A stretch of 33,910 nucleotides of DNA from Burkholderiales bacterium (GTDB lineage: Bacteria > Pseudomonadota > Gammaproteobacteria > Burkholderiales > Burkholderiaceae_C), in the NCBI GenBank assembly GCA_025360385.1, contig JANYCG010000081.1:1-33910 (forward strand). Reading direction: 5' to 3'. Positions 15,499 to 24,124 of the stretch are shown here, in pieces. Below the pieces are notes generated by a model. That model searched no databases. It saw only the letters and a list, made by a program, of their open reading frames with translations, and had not been told where the DNA came from. A program made the position numbers and the translations under genes. Within the stretch, counting starts at the first letter, position 1, and every line of letters begins with the position of its first letter.

Positions 15499-16350
15499 TT
15501 ACAACCCCAGCAATCCGCGCAAGCGCGGCAGCGCTGCCATCGCGTTGCGACTGGTCGCCTGCGCCAGGTCATCAGCGGAGATCCCCCGCAAAGCCGCCAG
15601 CCCTGCCCCAATCCGTGGCAGCTCGCTGGGTGTGTTGCGGCCTTGTGCCAAGCCTGCCGCACGCTGCTGAGCCGTTGCGTACAGCCAATGCGGCGGCATG
15701 TCGGGTGAATCGGTTTCCATCACGATGGCTGCCAGCGGCAGGCTCGTGGCCAAATGCCGTAGGCGCAAGGCGCGTTCGTAGGTCAGTGCGCCGCCAAAAC
15801 CCAGCTTGAACCCCAGCGCGATGAAGGCCTGCGCCTGCTGTTCGCTGCCGTTGAAGGCATGGGCAATGCCCTGCCATTGGGCTTTTGGCCCGCCCACGTC
15901 ACGCAGGTGTTTGAGCAATCTATCCGCCGAACGGCGCACATGCAGGATCACAGGCAAGTTGTATTGCCGCGCCAACTTGAGCTGCACGCTACAAAAATGT
16001 TCTTGCCGCTCGCGCAAGGGGCTCACGCACAACTCAGGCACAAAAAAATCAAGGCCGATTTCACCCACGGCGACCAGGCGCGGGTCGTCACAGTGCAGGC
16101 GCAAGGCCTCATCCAGCCGGGCCAGGTCGATATCTTGCGCAGACTTCACGTACAAAGGGTGAATGCCCAGCGCGTAGCTGTCACCCAGTTCATGGGCCAG
16201 GCCGCGAACGCGCTCGAAGTTGGCGACATTGACTGCCGGGATGACGCAGTGCTTTACATTATTGATAGCAGACTTTTCCCTAATGACGGGAACATCCGGC
16301 ATAAACTCGTCTGCATCGAGGTGGGTGTGGGTATCGATCCAAAAGGCCAT
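15499..16350 (-). CDS. TatD-family metal-dependent hydrolase (DNase)
   Basis: This 283-residue TIM-barrel hydrolase belongs to the TatD family. Metal-binding motifs are DTHTHLD (Asp6, His8, His10), VGEIGLDF (Glu near 87), an ILHVRR histidine near 124, and METDSPDMPP near the C-terminus. Family members are 3'-5' exo-DNases or deoxyribonuclease-like enzymes. The ATG at 16350 gives the normal family N-terminus. A longer in-frame start at 16395 adds a tail without family features. An AT-rich segment, GCTTTACATTATTGATAGC (16251-16269), sits in frame in an otherwise GC-rich gene. It is tail-to-tail with mscS. Confidence 0.93.
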   Translation of the reverse strand: MAFWIDTHTHLDADEFMPDVPVIREKSAINNVKHCVIPAVNVANFERVRGLAHELGDSYALGIHPLYVKSAQDIDLARLDEALRLHCDDPRLVAVGEIGLDFFVPELCVSPLRERQEHFCSVQLKLARQYNLPVILHVRRSADRLLKHLRDVGGPKAQWQGIAHAFNGSEQQAQAFIALGFKLGFGGALTYERALRLRHLATSLPLAAIVMETDSPDMPPHWLYATAQQRAAGLAQGRNTPSELPRIGAGLAALRGISADDLAQATSRNAMAALPRLRGLLGL

Positions 16351-16504
16351 GGTGCTGAAATTACCATAAACCCGGACCTTTTCCCCGCCAGTCAAAATTC
16401 ACCTTGAGGGCCAAGCAGCCAGCGGCAATGCAAGCGCCCGGGAACCGTGCTAACGTTGCCGTGCCCCTGCAAACGCTCCAAATGCTTTACTTCGAGGTGA
16501 ACGA

Positions 16505-17404
16505 ATGCGCAGATCCGCCCTGTACAGCAGTTCCGTCAAAATGCCGCTTTTGGCGCAACCCGACATGCCGCTGGCAAAAACCAGCCTGAAGGCCAGACTG
16601 CAAGCCCTGCGCCGAATTTCACCCCATGACCCGCGCCTGATGTGGTCGGCCATTGTGGTTCTGGCCATCTTGCTGGCAATCAATATCGGCCTGCATTTTC
16701 GCCCGGGGCAACCCAAATTGACGCAGGAAATCATCGACAGCGCGGTGCTTAAAACGCTGGAAACGGCAGATTTGCCGTCGGCTGCCGCCAAAGCGGCCGA
16801 CGCCATTGCGCCGTCCGTCGTGCGGGTGACGGGCTTCGTCAAGAACGCGGAGGGTGACGCAGACATCGAACACGGCGTAGGCACCGGCGTGGTGATCGTG
16901 GACAAAGGCATCATCCTGACCAATTTCCACGTGATCCAGGGGGCGCAGACCATCAAGGTGACGTTTTCTGACGGCATGGAAAGCACGGCATCGGTCAAAA
17001 GCGTGAAGCCGGAAGATGACCTGGCGGTGTTGCAAGCCCACAAAATCCCCGACGACATGATTGCCGCCACCATGCGCTCAACCGCAGACCTGAGGCCAGG
17101 CGACCAGGTCGTGGCGGTGGGCTTTCCGTTTGGCATCGGGCCCTCGGTATCCGCGGGCGTTGTATCGGGCCTGAAGCGCACCTTCAGGTCGCCTGAAGGC
17201 AAGCAGGAAATGACCAACCTGATCCAGTTTGACGCCGCCGCCAACCCCGGCAATTCGGGCGGGCCGCTGGTCACCATGGATGGCCAGGTGGTGGGCATCG
17301 TCACCGCCATCCTCAACCCCAACGAACAGCGCACCTTCATTGGCATCGGTTTTGCCGTGCCGATCGAAAATGCCGCGAGCGCTGCGGGCATGCCGCCTTT
17401 TTAA
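16505..17404 (+). CDS. membrane-anchored trypsin-like serine protease without PDZ domain
   Basis: This 299-residue protein has an N-terminal cytoplasmic segment, one membrane helix (about 46-62) and a periplasmic trypsin-like (S1C, HtrA-type) domain. The catalytic triad is His142 (TNFHVI), Asp172 (EDDLAVL) and Ser251 (NPGNSGGPL). It stops shortly after the protease domain, so the PDZ domains of DegP/DegQ/DegS are absent. The domain looks complete, so this is a family form and not a truncation. GAGGTGA at 16494-16500 precedes the ATG. moxR starts 27 nt downstream, making this the first gene of a protease-MoxR-DUF58-VWA run. That suggests a role in envelope protein quality control. Confidence 0.9.
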   Translation: MRRSALYSSSVKMPLLAQPDMPLAKTSLKARLQALRRISPHDPRLMWSAIVVLAILLAINIGLHFRPGQPKLTQEIIDSAVLKTLETADLPSAAAKAADAIAPSVVRVTGFVKNAEGDADIEHGVGTGVVIVDKGIILTNFHVIQGAQTIKVTFSDGMESTASVKSVKPEDDLAVLQAHKIPDDMIAATMRSTADLRPGDQVVAVGFPFGIGPSVSAGVVSGLKRTFRSPEGKQEMTNLIQFDAAANPGNSGGPLVTMDGQVVGIVTAILNPNEQRTFIGIGFAVPIENAASAAGMPPF

Positions 17405-17431
17405 AACCCTCAACACACAAGGACCCGCGCC

Positions 17432-18454
17432 ATGCAAGCCGTGACCACCCTGGACATCAAACCCACAAGTTCTGAAACTGCCCAGTTGATGGAACAAATT
17501 CTTTACGAGGTAAAACGTGTCGTCGTGGGGCAAGACCGCTTTCTGGAACGCGTGATGGTGGCCATGCTGGCGCAGGGGCATTTACTGGTGGAAGGGGTGC
17601 CCGGCCTGGCCAAAACACTGACCATCAAAACCTTGGCCAACACGGTGCGCGGCGACTTCAAACGCATCCAGTTCACCCCCGACCTGGTGCCGGCCGACCT
17701 GGTGGGCACGCGCATTTACAACCAGAAGACGGGTGAATTTTCAACCTCGCTCGGCCCGGTCTTTACCAACCTGCTGCTGGCGGACGAGATCAACCGCGCT
17801 CCGGCCAAGGTGCAAAGCGCCCTGCTTGAGGTGATGCAGGAGCGCCAGGTGACGATTGCCGGCGTCACGCACAAAGTGCCCAGCCCCTTCCTGGTGATGG
17901 CGACGCAAAACCCGATTGAAACCGAGGGTACTTACCCATTGCCCGAAGCGCAGGTGGACCGCTTCATGATGAAGGTGCTGGTCGACTACCCGACCGATGA
18001 GGAAGAGTTTGTCATCGTGCAACGCGTCACCGGCGCAGCCGTCGCTGTCACGGCCGTGGCCACCACCGAGCAACTGGCGGCCTTGCAGCATGAGTGCCGT
18101 CAGGTCTATGTCGACCCCAGCATGATCCAGTACGCGGTGCGCCTCGTGTCGGCCACCCGCAACCCCGCCAAACACGACCTGAAAGACCTGGCCCGCTTCA
18201 TCACCTACGGCGCCAGCCCGCGGGCCACCATCAACATGACCGAAGGCGCCCGCGCCCTGGCCATGCTGCGCGGACGCACTTATGTGTTGCCCGAAGACAT
18301 GACAGACCTCGTGCCCGACGTGTTGCGCCATCGACTGGTTCTGTCGTATGAAGCCTTGTCCGAAGGTCTCACGCCGGATGCCATCACCGCCAAAATCATG
18401 GCCAAAATTCCCGTGCCCGCCAAGCCGCTGGAACACGACAAACTGGCGGCGTGA
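17432..18454 (+). CDS. MoxR-family AAA+ ATPase
   Basis: This 340-residue MoxR ATPase has Walker A GVPGLAKT at 55-62, Walker B LLADEIN at 115-121, and the sensor region MATQNPIETEGTYPLPEAQ (about 157-175). The C-terminal lid runs to about residue 335. MoxR proteins act as chaperones that assemble or activate complexes, usually with VWA-domain partners. The typical partners, a DUF58 protein and a VWA membrane protein, follow directly. AAGGA lies upstream of the ATG. The gene ends about 40 nt before the DUF58 start. Confidence 0.95.
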   Translation: MQAVTTLDIKPTSSETAQLMEQILYEVKRVVVGQDRFLERVMVAMLAQGHLLVEGVPGLAKTLTIKTLANTVRGDFKRIQFTPDLVPADLVGTRIYNQKTGEFSTSLGPVFTNLLLADEINRAPAKVQSALLEVMQERQVTIAGVTHKVPSPFLVMATQNPIETEGTYPLPEAQVDRFMMKVLVDYPTDEEEFVIVQRVTGAAVAVTAVATTEQLAALQHECRQVYVDPSMIQYAVRLVSATRNPAKHDLKDLARFITYGASPRATINMTEGARALAMLRGRTYVLPEDMTDLVPDVLRHRLVLSYEALSEGLTPDAITAKIMAKIPVPAKPLEHDKLAA

Positions 18455-18494
18455 AGCCGCCCTGAATCGACGCCAACGCCGCCTGCTGCGCCCC

Positions 18495-19493
18495 ATGTTC
18501 AACCCGTTCAAACGCCAGCCCAGACCCGTGGCCAGCCCCATGGCGCAGGCCGCCAATGCCCCTCAAATTGCGGGGTCCGACAGCGTGCTGCGCCGCCTCG
18601 AATGGACGGTGATCCGCCGTCTGGACGGCCTGCTGCAGGGGGACTACCGCACCTTGCTGCGTGGCGCCGGCATCGACCTGGCCGACCTGCGTGAATACCA
18701 GCACCACGACGACGTGCGCCACATCGACTGGAACGTCACCGCCCGCCTGCAAATTCCCCACGTGCGGGTGTTCACTGAAGACCGTGAAATGACAGCCTGG
18801 TTTTTGCTGGACCTGAGCCCGTCCATCGACTTTGGCTCGGGCGAGCAGCGCAAGCGCAACGTCTCCGCAGATTTGGTCGCTGTGCTAGCCCGCCTGCTGA
18901 CCCGCCATGGCAACCGGGTGGGCGCACTGCTGTATGGGTCTGGCGTCGATACAGTCATCCCCGCAGGCAATGGCCGCCGCCACGTCTTGCAGCTCATGCA
19001 CGCCATGGCGCGTCGGCCAAAACATGCTGAATCCGGCAGCACCAAGCTGGGCGACTTGCTGCATGCCGCGGCGGGCCTGGTGCACCGCCGCTCCACGGTG
19101 TTCGTGGTGTCGGACTTCATCAGCGAACCCGGCTGGGAAACGGCCCTGGGGCTGCTGGCGCAGAAACATGAAGTGGTGGCCGTGCGCCTGGTCGATCCGC
19201 TGGAAATGGACTTGCCTGATTTGGGCCTCATCACCCTGCGCGACGCTGAGAGTGGAGAGCAGCTTCTGGTCGACACGCACGACCCCAAGTTCCGCCAGCG
19301 CTTTGCCCGCATTGCGGCCGCCCGCGAGGCCGAGCTACGCACGTCCCTGAGCAAGGCGGGGGTGGACACGCTGGAGCTTTCCACGCAGGACGACCTGGTG
19401 GAATCCATCATGCGTTTTACCGACATGCGCAAGCGGCGCAGCCGCCTGGGCGCGGGTGGCAAGCTGCCCATGCACCTCAAACGGGCCGCCTGA
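18495..19493 (+). CDS. DUF58 domain-containing protein
   Basis: This 332-residue protein belongs to the DUF58 family, a degenerate VWA-like group almost always encoded beside moxR. The family signature is near residue 45-75 (RTLLRGAGIDLADLREYQ, then DVRHIDWNVTARL). A VWA-like core follows (FLLDLSPSIDFGS about 96-108, and FVVSDFISEPG about 203-213). DLSPS partly keeps the MIDAS pattern DxSxS. It has no membrane helix, so it is likely cytoplasmic and a MoxR client or adaptor. ATG 18495 gives the usual N-terminus. A long in-frame extension back to 18348 overlaps moxR and looks like out-of-frame moxR sequence. Confidence 0.92.
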   Translation: MFNPFKRQPRPVASPMAQAANAPQIAGSDSVLRRLEWTVIRRLDGLLQGDYRTLLRGAGIDLADLREYQHHDDVRHIDWNVTARLQIPHVRVFTEDREMTAWFLLDLSPSIDFGSGEQRKRNVSADLVAVLARLLTRHGNRVGALLYGSGVDTVIPAGNGRRHVLQLMHAMARRPKHAESGSTKLGDLLHAAAGLVHRRSTVFVVSDFISEPGWETALGLLAQKHEVVAVRLVDPLEMDLPDLGLITLRDAESGEQLLVDTHDPKFRQRFARIAAAREAELRTSLSKAGVDTLELSTQDDLVESIMRFTDMRKRRSRLGAGGKLPMHLKRAA

Positions 19494-19539
19494 GCGTCCC
19501 GCGAACCCCCTCACGCCCGGCATCGAAGGAGACAACCCA

Positions 19540-20613
19540 ATGGACATGGCGAATTTGTTGCCCCGGCAATTTCCGATGACCTTCTTCTGGCCCAACTTGC
19601 TGTGGCTGCTGCTGTTGGTGCCCTTGCTGGTGGCCGTTTATGTATGGCTGATGAAGCGCAAGAAGAGGCTCGCCCTGCGGTATGCCAGCCTGTCCATCGT
19701 GCGCGAAGCCATGGGCACCGGGCCGGGGTTTCGCCGCCATATTCCGCCCCTGCTGTTTCTGCTCGCCATCGCCGCCATGCTGCTGGCCGCTTCGCGCCCG
19801 TTTGCGGTGGTGAGTTTGCCGTCGCAGCAGGAAACCATCATGCTGGCCATGGACGTATCGGGCAGCATGCGGGCCACCGACGTGCAGCCCAGCCGCATTG
19901 TGGCCGCGCAAAACGCCGCCAAATCGTTTTTGGCCGATCTGCCCAAAGGCATCAAGGTGGGCATTGTGGCTTTTGCAGGTTCTGCCCAGGTGGCACAAAT
20001 CCCCACACTCAACCGCGAAGACCTGGTGTCGGCGATTGACCGGTTTCAATTGCAACGCGGCACCGCCATTGGCAACGGCATCGTGATGTCGCTGGCCACC
20101 TTGTTTCCTGACGCCGGCATTGATTTGGGCCAACTGCAATATGGCGGTCGCCAGCGCGGCATGTCAATTGACGAGAAGCCCAAGGACAAGAAAGAATTTA
20201 CGCCGCAAGCCCCCGGTTCTTATACGTCTGCAGCTATTATTTTGCTAACAGATGGCCAACGCACCACCGGTGTAGATTCGCTCGAAGCGGCCAAAATGGC
20301 GGCCGATCGCGGCGTGCGCGTGTACACCGTGGGGGTGGGCACGGTCAATGGTGAAACCATCGGCTTTGAAGGCTGGTCCATGCGCGTCAAGCTCGACGAA
20401 GAAACCCTCAAGGCCATCGCCAACAAAACCCAGGCCGAGTACTTTTATGCGGGCACCGCCACTGACCTCAAAAAAGTTTACGACACCCTGAGCTCGCGCC
20501 TGACGGTGGAAAAGAAAGAAACTGAAATTTCCGGCCTGCTGGCCCTGTTTGCGGCCATTTTGGCGATCACTTCCGCTGGGCTGTCGCTGCTCTGGTTCAA
20601 CCGGATTATGTAG
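19540..20613 (+). CDS. VWA-domain membrane protein (BatA-like)
   Basis: This 357-residue protein has two N-terminal membrane helices (about 16-38 and 68-85), a von Willebrand A domain and a C-terminal helix (about 335-353), the BatA layout. The MIDAS motif is D105-V-S107-G-S109, and IILLTDGQRTTG supplies the later metal-binding Asp. A charged stretch of about 25 residues (QYGGRQRGMSIDEKPKDKKE) lies just before the ILLTDG strand. The VWA domain probably faces the periplasm or inner-membrane surface and is handled by MoxR. AAGGAG precedes ATG 19540. A longer in-frame start at 19456 lies inside the DUF58 gene. It ends the four-gene run, with no BatB or TPR gene following. Confidence 0.92.
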   Translation: MDMANLLPRQFPMTFFWPNLLWLLLLVPLLVAVYVWLMKRKKRLALRYASLSIVREAMGTGPGFRRHIPPLLFLLAIAAMLLAASRPFAVVSLPSQQETIMLAMDVSGSMRATDVQPSRIVAAQNAAKSFLADLPKGIKVGIVAFAGSAQVAQIPTLNREDLVSAIDRFQLQRGTAIGNGIVMSLATLFPDAGIDLGQLQYGGRQRGMSIDEKPKDKKEFTPQAPGSYTSAAIILLTDGQRTTGVDSLEAAKMAADRGVRVYTVGVGTVNGETIGFEGWSMRVKLDEETLKAIANKTQAEYFYAGTATDLKKVYDTLSSRLTVEKKETEISGLLALFAAILAITSAGLSLLWFNRIM

Positions 20614-20686
20614 GGCCGGCCTTGCCGTCCCACCCGCAGCTCAGGGCGGGGGAATCGATTTGATTCAATCGTTCCTCCATATAACT

Positions 20687-21922
20687 TCACGACCTCAACG
20701 CCTGCTCAAAATCCGCCAGCAAATCGGCGGTGTCTTCCAGCCCCACTGAAAAGCGGATCAAGCCATCCGAAATGCCCATCGCAGCCCGGGCGGCGGCTCC
20801 CATCTCCCAAAAAATGGTCGGCGCTACGGGAATGATCAGGCTGCGTGTGTCGCCCAGGCCGGTCGCGACAACCGGCAATTTCAGGCGGTTGATGAATTTC
20901 AGGCAAGCCGCCTCATTGCCCACCTCAAAAGCCAGCAGCCACGAACCGGCGCTGAAATGCTGTTTGGCAAATAGGTGCTGTGGATGCGATTCGAGCATGG
21001 GGTAGAACACACGCTGCACCGCGCTGTGGCTCTCTAAAAAACGAGCCAGCTCCAGCGCGGTTTTGCTGGTCTGAGCCGCGCGCAGGGCCAGCGTTTCTGC
21101 GCCCAGGCTGATGGCGTGCGCCTGCTCGCTGGACAAGGTGCCGCCCATGTCGCGCAGGCCTTTTTTGCGAACTTGCTGCAGGCCCCAGCCTTTGGGGTCG
21201 CCCTGGCGGTAATTGGCGAAGATGTTGGGGTAGGTTGACCAGTCAAACAAGCCCGTGTCGGTGATGGCACCGCCCAGTGCCGCCCCATGGCCTGCTATGG
21301 TTTTGGTGAGTGAGTTGATGACCAGGCTGGCCCCCACGGTCTTGGGCAAGAAAATCCAGGGCGAGGTGATGGTGTTGTCCACCACGTAAACCAGGCCACG
21401 CGATTTGCACAAGGCACCGATGCCGCCCAGGTCGGGCACTTGTGTCGCCGGATTGGCAATGGTCTCCACAAACACCATGCGCGAATTCGGCTGGATGGCT
21501 GCGGCCACGGCATCGGTGCGGGTGGCATCGACCATGGTCACCTCGATGCCCAGATCGCGCAGGGTGCCAATCAAGCTGTTGGTGTTGCCAAAGACGAACT
21601 GGCTGGAGATCAGATGGTCACCCGCTTTCAGCAGCGTCAAAAACATCGCCGTGATGGCGGCCATGCCGGTGGCAAAACTGATGCTGCCCAGGGCCTGCTC
21701 CATCTGCGTGATTTTGGCTTCGAGCGCGGCCGTGGTGGGTGTGCCCTGGCGCGCATAGTTGAAACCGCCCTTGATGCTGCCCTGGAACACGCCAATCAGG
21801 TCTTCGACCCGCTCGTAACCATACTGCACCGAGGTGTGGATGGGTTTGTGAATGCCGCCGTGCTCCACACCGAAGTGCTGGTCGGCATGGACGTTTTGGG
21901 TGGTGAATCCTTGCTTGGTCAT
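20687..21922 (-). CDS. cystathionine gamma-synthase-family PLP-dependent enzyme
   Basis: This 411-residue fold type I enzyme belongs to the Cys/Met metabolism family. The PLP lysine is Lys207 in NSLTKTIAGHG, the cofactor-holding Asp182 is in YVVDNTITSP, and the phosphate-binding region is SFATGMAAI (82-90). Members carry out gamma-replacement or elimination on O-acyl-homoserine, cystathionine or methionine, so the exact reaction is uncertain. It differs from textbook MetB/MetZ around the substrate loop, where WGLQQVRKKGLRDMGGTLS is unusual. It is tail-to-tail with the VWA gene (73 nt with no clear gene or terminator) and about 55 nt upstream of the lolD stop codon. Confidence 0.88.
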   Translation of the reverse strand: MTKQGFTTQNVHADQHFGVEHGGIHKPIHTSVQYGYERVEDLIGVFQGSIKGGFNYARQGTPTTAALEAKITQMEQALGSISFATGMAAITAMFLTLLKAGDHLISSQFVFGNTNSLIGTLRDLGIEVTMVDATRTDAVAAAIQPNSRMVFVETIANPATQVPDLGGIGALCKSRGLVYVVDNTITSPWIFLPKTVGASLVINSLTKTIAGHGAALGGAITDTGLFDWSTYPNIFANYRQGDPKGWGLQQVRKKGLRDMGGTLSSEQAHAISLGAETLALRAAQTSKTALELARFLESHSAVQRVFYPMLESHPQHLFAKQHFSAGSWLLAFEVGNEAACLKFINRLKLPVVATGLGDTRSLIIPVAPTIFWEMGAAARAAMGISDGLIRFSVGLEDTADLLADFEQALRS

Positions 21923-21977
21923 AACATTTTGCTAAAAAAACTGCCCGACAAATCTGCTCAAAACCAGATTGTGGCAC

Positions 21978-22658
21978 TCAAAGCGCCGTCAGTCTGCCGC
22001 CTTCCAGCCTCAGTTGGCGCTGGCAACGTGCTGCCAAGCCCACGTCGTGGGTGACCAGGATGAAAGCCGTGCCCTGGTCCCGCGCCAGCTGCAGCATCAG
22101 CTCGAACACGCTGTCAGCGGTTTTGCGGTCCAGATTGCCGGTAGGTTCGTCGGCCAACACGCAGGCTGGCTGGGTCACCAGGGCGCGCGCAATGGCGACG
22201 CGTTGGCGCTCGCCCCCGGAAAGCTCCGCCGGGCGGTGTTGTAGGCGGCCCTGTAAACCCACGTTAGCCAGCATTTTTGTCGCTTGATGCGCAGCCTCAG
22301 TGCGGCTCATGCGCCGTATCCACAGCGGCATGGCCACATTGTCAAGCGCTGTGAACTCGGGCAGCAAATGGTGAAACTGGTAGATAAAGCCCAATTGCTG
22401 GTTGCGCAGGCGGCCCTGCTCTGCGGCACCCAAGCGGGCCAGCGCCACGCCTTTGATCTGCACGCTGCCGCTGGTGGGCGCGTCCAGCCCGCCCAGCAGG
22501 TGCAGCAGCGTACTTTTGCCGGAACCCGACGCGCCGACAATGGCGAGGGTGTCACCCGCGCTGACCTGCAAATCAACACCCTGCAACACCGCCACGTCCA
22601 GGCGGCCTTCGGTGAAGCGTTTGGTGAGGCCGTGGGCCTGAAGGACAAATTGACTCAT
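21978..22658 (-). CDS. lolD: lipoprotein-releasing ABC transporter ATP-binding protein
   Basis: LolD is the cytoplasmic ATPase of LolCDE, which extracts outer-membrane lipoproteins from the inner membrane and passes them to LolA. The 226-residue protein has Walker [10 protein letters not shown] at 42-50, the signature LSGGERQR at 146-153 and Walker B CVLADE at 166-171. [21 protein letters not shown] (Q-loop region) is characteristic of LolD. ATG 22658 starts the family-typical [16 protein letters not shown] longer in-frame start at 22772 reads through an intergenic repeat and was rejected. The partner permease gene is immediately upstream. Confidence 0.95.
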   Translation of the reverse strand: MSQFVLQAHGLTKRFTEGRLDVAVLQGVDLQVSAGDTLAIVGASGSGKSTLLHLLGGLDAPTSGSVQIKGVALARLGAAEQGRLRNQQLGFIYQFHHLLPEFTALDNVAMPLWIRRMSRTEAAHQATKMLANVGLQGRLQHRPAELSGGERQRVAIARALVTQPACVLADEPTGNLDRKTADSVFELMLQLARDQGTAFILVTHDVGLAARCQRQLRLEGGRLTAL

Positions 22659-22682
22659 CACGCACTCATCAGGGCTGACCAG

Positions 22683-22766
22683 GTTTCGCCGCCAGGCCGC
22701 CCCAAGGCGAAACGCGGCCCCCTCGGGGGGCAGGGAGCCACACGAAGTGGGCGACCGTGGGGGCCA
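22683..22766. repeat. GC-rich palindromic repeat between lolC and lolD
   Basis: This non-coding block inside the lolC-lolD operon contains three inverted repeats. They are GTTTCGCC/GGCGAAAC (22683-22690, 22706-22713), GGCCGC/GCGGCC (22695-22700, 22714-22719) and GCCCCC/GGGGGC (22717-22722, 22726-22731). The first two pairs compete or nest. The block ends in CGTGGGGGCC. It resembles a dispersed repeat that I recall from Comamonadaceae intergenic regions (CCCCCTCGGGGGGCAG.. to GTGGGGGCC). It may attenuate or stabilise the polycistronic mRNA. Confidence 0.65.
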
Positions 22767-22768
22767 TA

Positions 22769-24025
22769 TCACTCATACCGCAGCGCCTCCGCCGGATTCA
22801 CCCGGCTGGCGTGCCAGCTTGGGTAAATCGTTGCCACAAAGGCCAGCACCAGTGAGATGACGGCGATGGGCAGAATGTCCTGCTGCTGCGGGTCGCTGGG
22901 CATGCGGCTGATCAGGTAAATATCTTTGGGCAAAAAACTGGCGCTCAGAACCCGCTCCAAAAACGGCACCAGCACGTCAATGTTGTAGGCCACGCCAAGG
23001 CCCAGCAGCAGGCCCGCCAGCGTGCCAATCACCCCCACCATGGCCCCTTGCACCACAAAAATGCTCATGATGCTGCCGGGGCTGGCCCCCAGGGTGCGCA
23101 GGATGGCGATGTCGGCGCGTTTGTCCGTCACGGTCATTACCAGGGTGCTGACCAGGTTGAAGGCCGCCACGGCGACGATCAGCGTGAGGATGATGAACAT
23201 CATGCGTTTTTCAAGCTGCACGGCGGCAAACCAGTTGCGGTTTTGCCGCGTCCAGTCACGCACCAAAAATTGCCCGGTGAGCGTGCGCCCCAACTGTGCC
23301 GCCACGTCCCGCGCTTGCTGCAAATTTCGCAGCTTCAGGCGTATTCCTGTTGGGCCTTCCAGCCTGAATATCTTAGCTGCGTCGTCCAGGTGCAACAGCG
23401 CAAGGCCGGCGTCGTATTCGTAATGGCCCGAGTCAAACACGCCCACCACGGTCATTTGTTTCAGGCGCGGCACCACGCCGGCTGGCGACACCTGACCGCT
23501 GGGCGCAATCAAGGTCACCGGGTCGCCCACCCGCACACCCATGGATCGCGCCAATTCGCCGCCGAGCACGATGCCAAACTGCCCCGGCACCAGACGCGCC
23601 AGCACCGAAGACTTCAGCGCGGCCGCCAAATCCGTCACCTCGGGCTCCAGCGCCGGGTCAATGCCGCGAATCATCGCGCCCTTGATGTCCTCACCGCGCC
23701 CCAGCAGGCCTTGCGCCCCAATGAACGGGGCCGCACCCACCACTTGCGGGTTGGCTCGGGCTTGTTTCAGGGTCAACGCCAGGTCGGGCAAGGCCGCGCC
23801 ATCCGCTGAAAACACCTCGATGTGGGCAATCACGCTCAACATGCGGTTGGTGACCTCCTTTTGAAACCCGTTCATCACGCTCAACACGATGATCAGGGCC
23901 GCGACCCCCAGCGCAATGCCCAGCATCGACACGCCCGAGATGAAGGAGATAAACCCGTTGCGCCGCGTGCCCCGGCTGGCCCGCGTGTAACGCCAGCCAA
24001 GGATGAGTTCGTAGGGGAGTTGCAT
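22769..24025 (-). CDS. lolC: lipoprotein-releasing ABC transporter permease
   Basis: This 418-residue permease belongs to the LolC/LolE family, with the expected plan. There is one N-terminal helix (about 25-48), a large periplasmic domain to about residue 265, and three C-terminal helices. The N-terminal block [26 protein letters not shown] and [21 protein letters not shown] are family hallmarks. With one permease gene here, the complex may use a single LolF-like subunit or have a second copy elsewhere. LolC versus LolE cannot be separated by eye. The start ATG 24025 has no Shine-Dalgarno sequence. CACAAT lies 6 nt upstream, so the mRNA may be leaderless. Confidence 0.94.
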   Translation of the reverse strand: MQLPYELILGWRYTRASRGTRRNGFISFISGVSMLGIALGVAALIIVLSVMNGFQKEVTNRMLSVIAHIEVFSADGAALPDLALTLKQARANPQVVGAAPFIGAQGLLGRGEDIKGAMIRGIDPALEPEVTDLAAALKSSVLARLVPGQFGIVLGGELARSMGVRVGDPVTLIAPSGQVSPAGVVPRLKQMTVVGVFDSGHYEYDAGLALLHLDDAAKIFRLEGPTGIRLKLRNLQQARDVAAQLGRTLTGQFLVRDWTRQNRNWFAAVQLEKRMMFIILTLIVAVAAFNLVSTLVMTVTDKRADIAILRTLGASPGSIMSIFVVQGAMVGVIGTLAGLLLGLGVAYNIDVLVPFLERVLSASFLPKDIYLISRMPSDPQQQDILPIAVISLVLAFVATIYPSWHASRVNPAEALRYE

Positions 24026-24124
24026 GGGGAGATTGTGGCATTGGGCCAGGTGCGGGATTCGTGCCGCTCAAGCCTGAATGAATTTCGACCCAAGTCTGCG
24101 GTGTCCCCGACAATCTCCCCATGC
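24022..24124. promoter_or_regulatory. divergent promoter region bounded by a perfect inverted repeat over both start codons
   Basis: TGCATGGGGAGATTGT (24021-24036) and its exact reverse complement (24110-24125) are 16-bp arms. Each arm contains the start codon of one of the two divergent genes. Each gene therefore begins ACAATCTCCCC-ATG-CA. On each strand a -10-like hexamer (CACAAT or GACAAT) lies exactly 6 nt before the ATG and no Shine-Dalgarno is present. The sequence between the arms is unremarkable. Confidence 0.55.

Noticed and set aside
17741-18556. Minus-strand open frame of 271 codons antisense to moxR
   Set aside because: It is a shadow of a canonical MoxR ATPase and has no start signal or motif.
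20614-20686. Possible terminator between the VWA gene and the PLP enzyme gene
   Set aside because: Only a 5-bp CGATT/AATCG stem with no T-run is visible, which is too weak to call.
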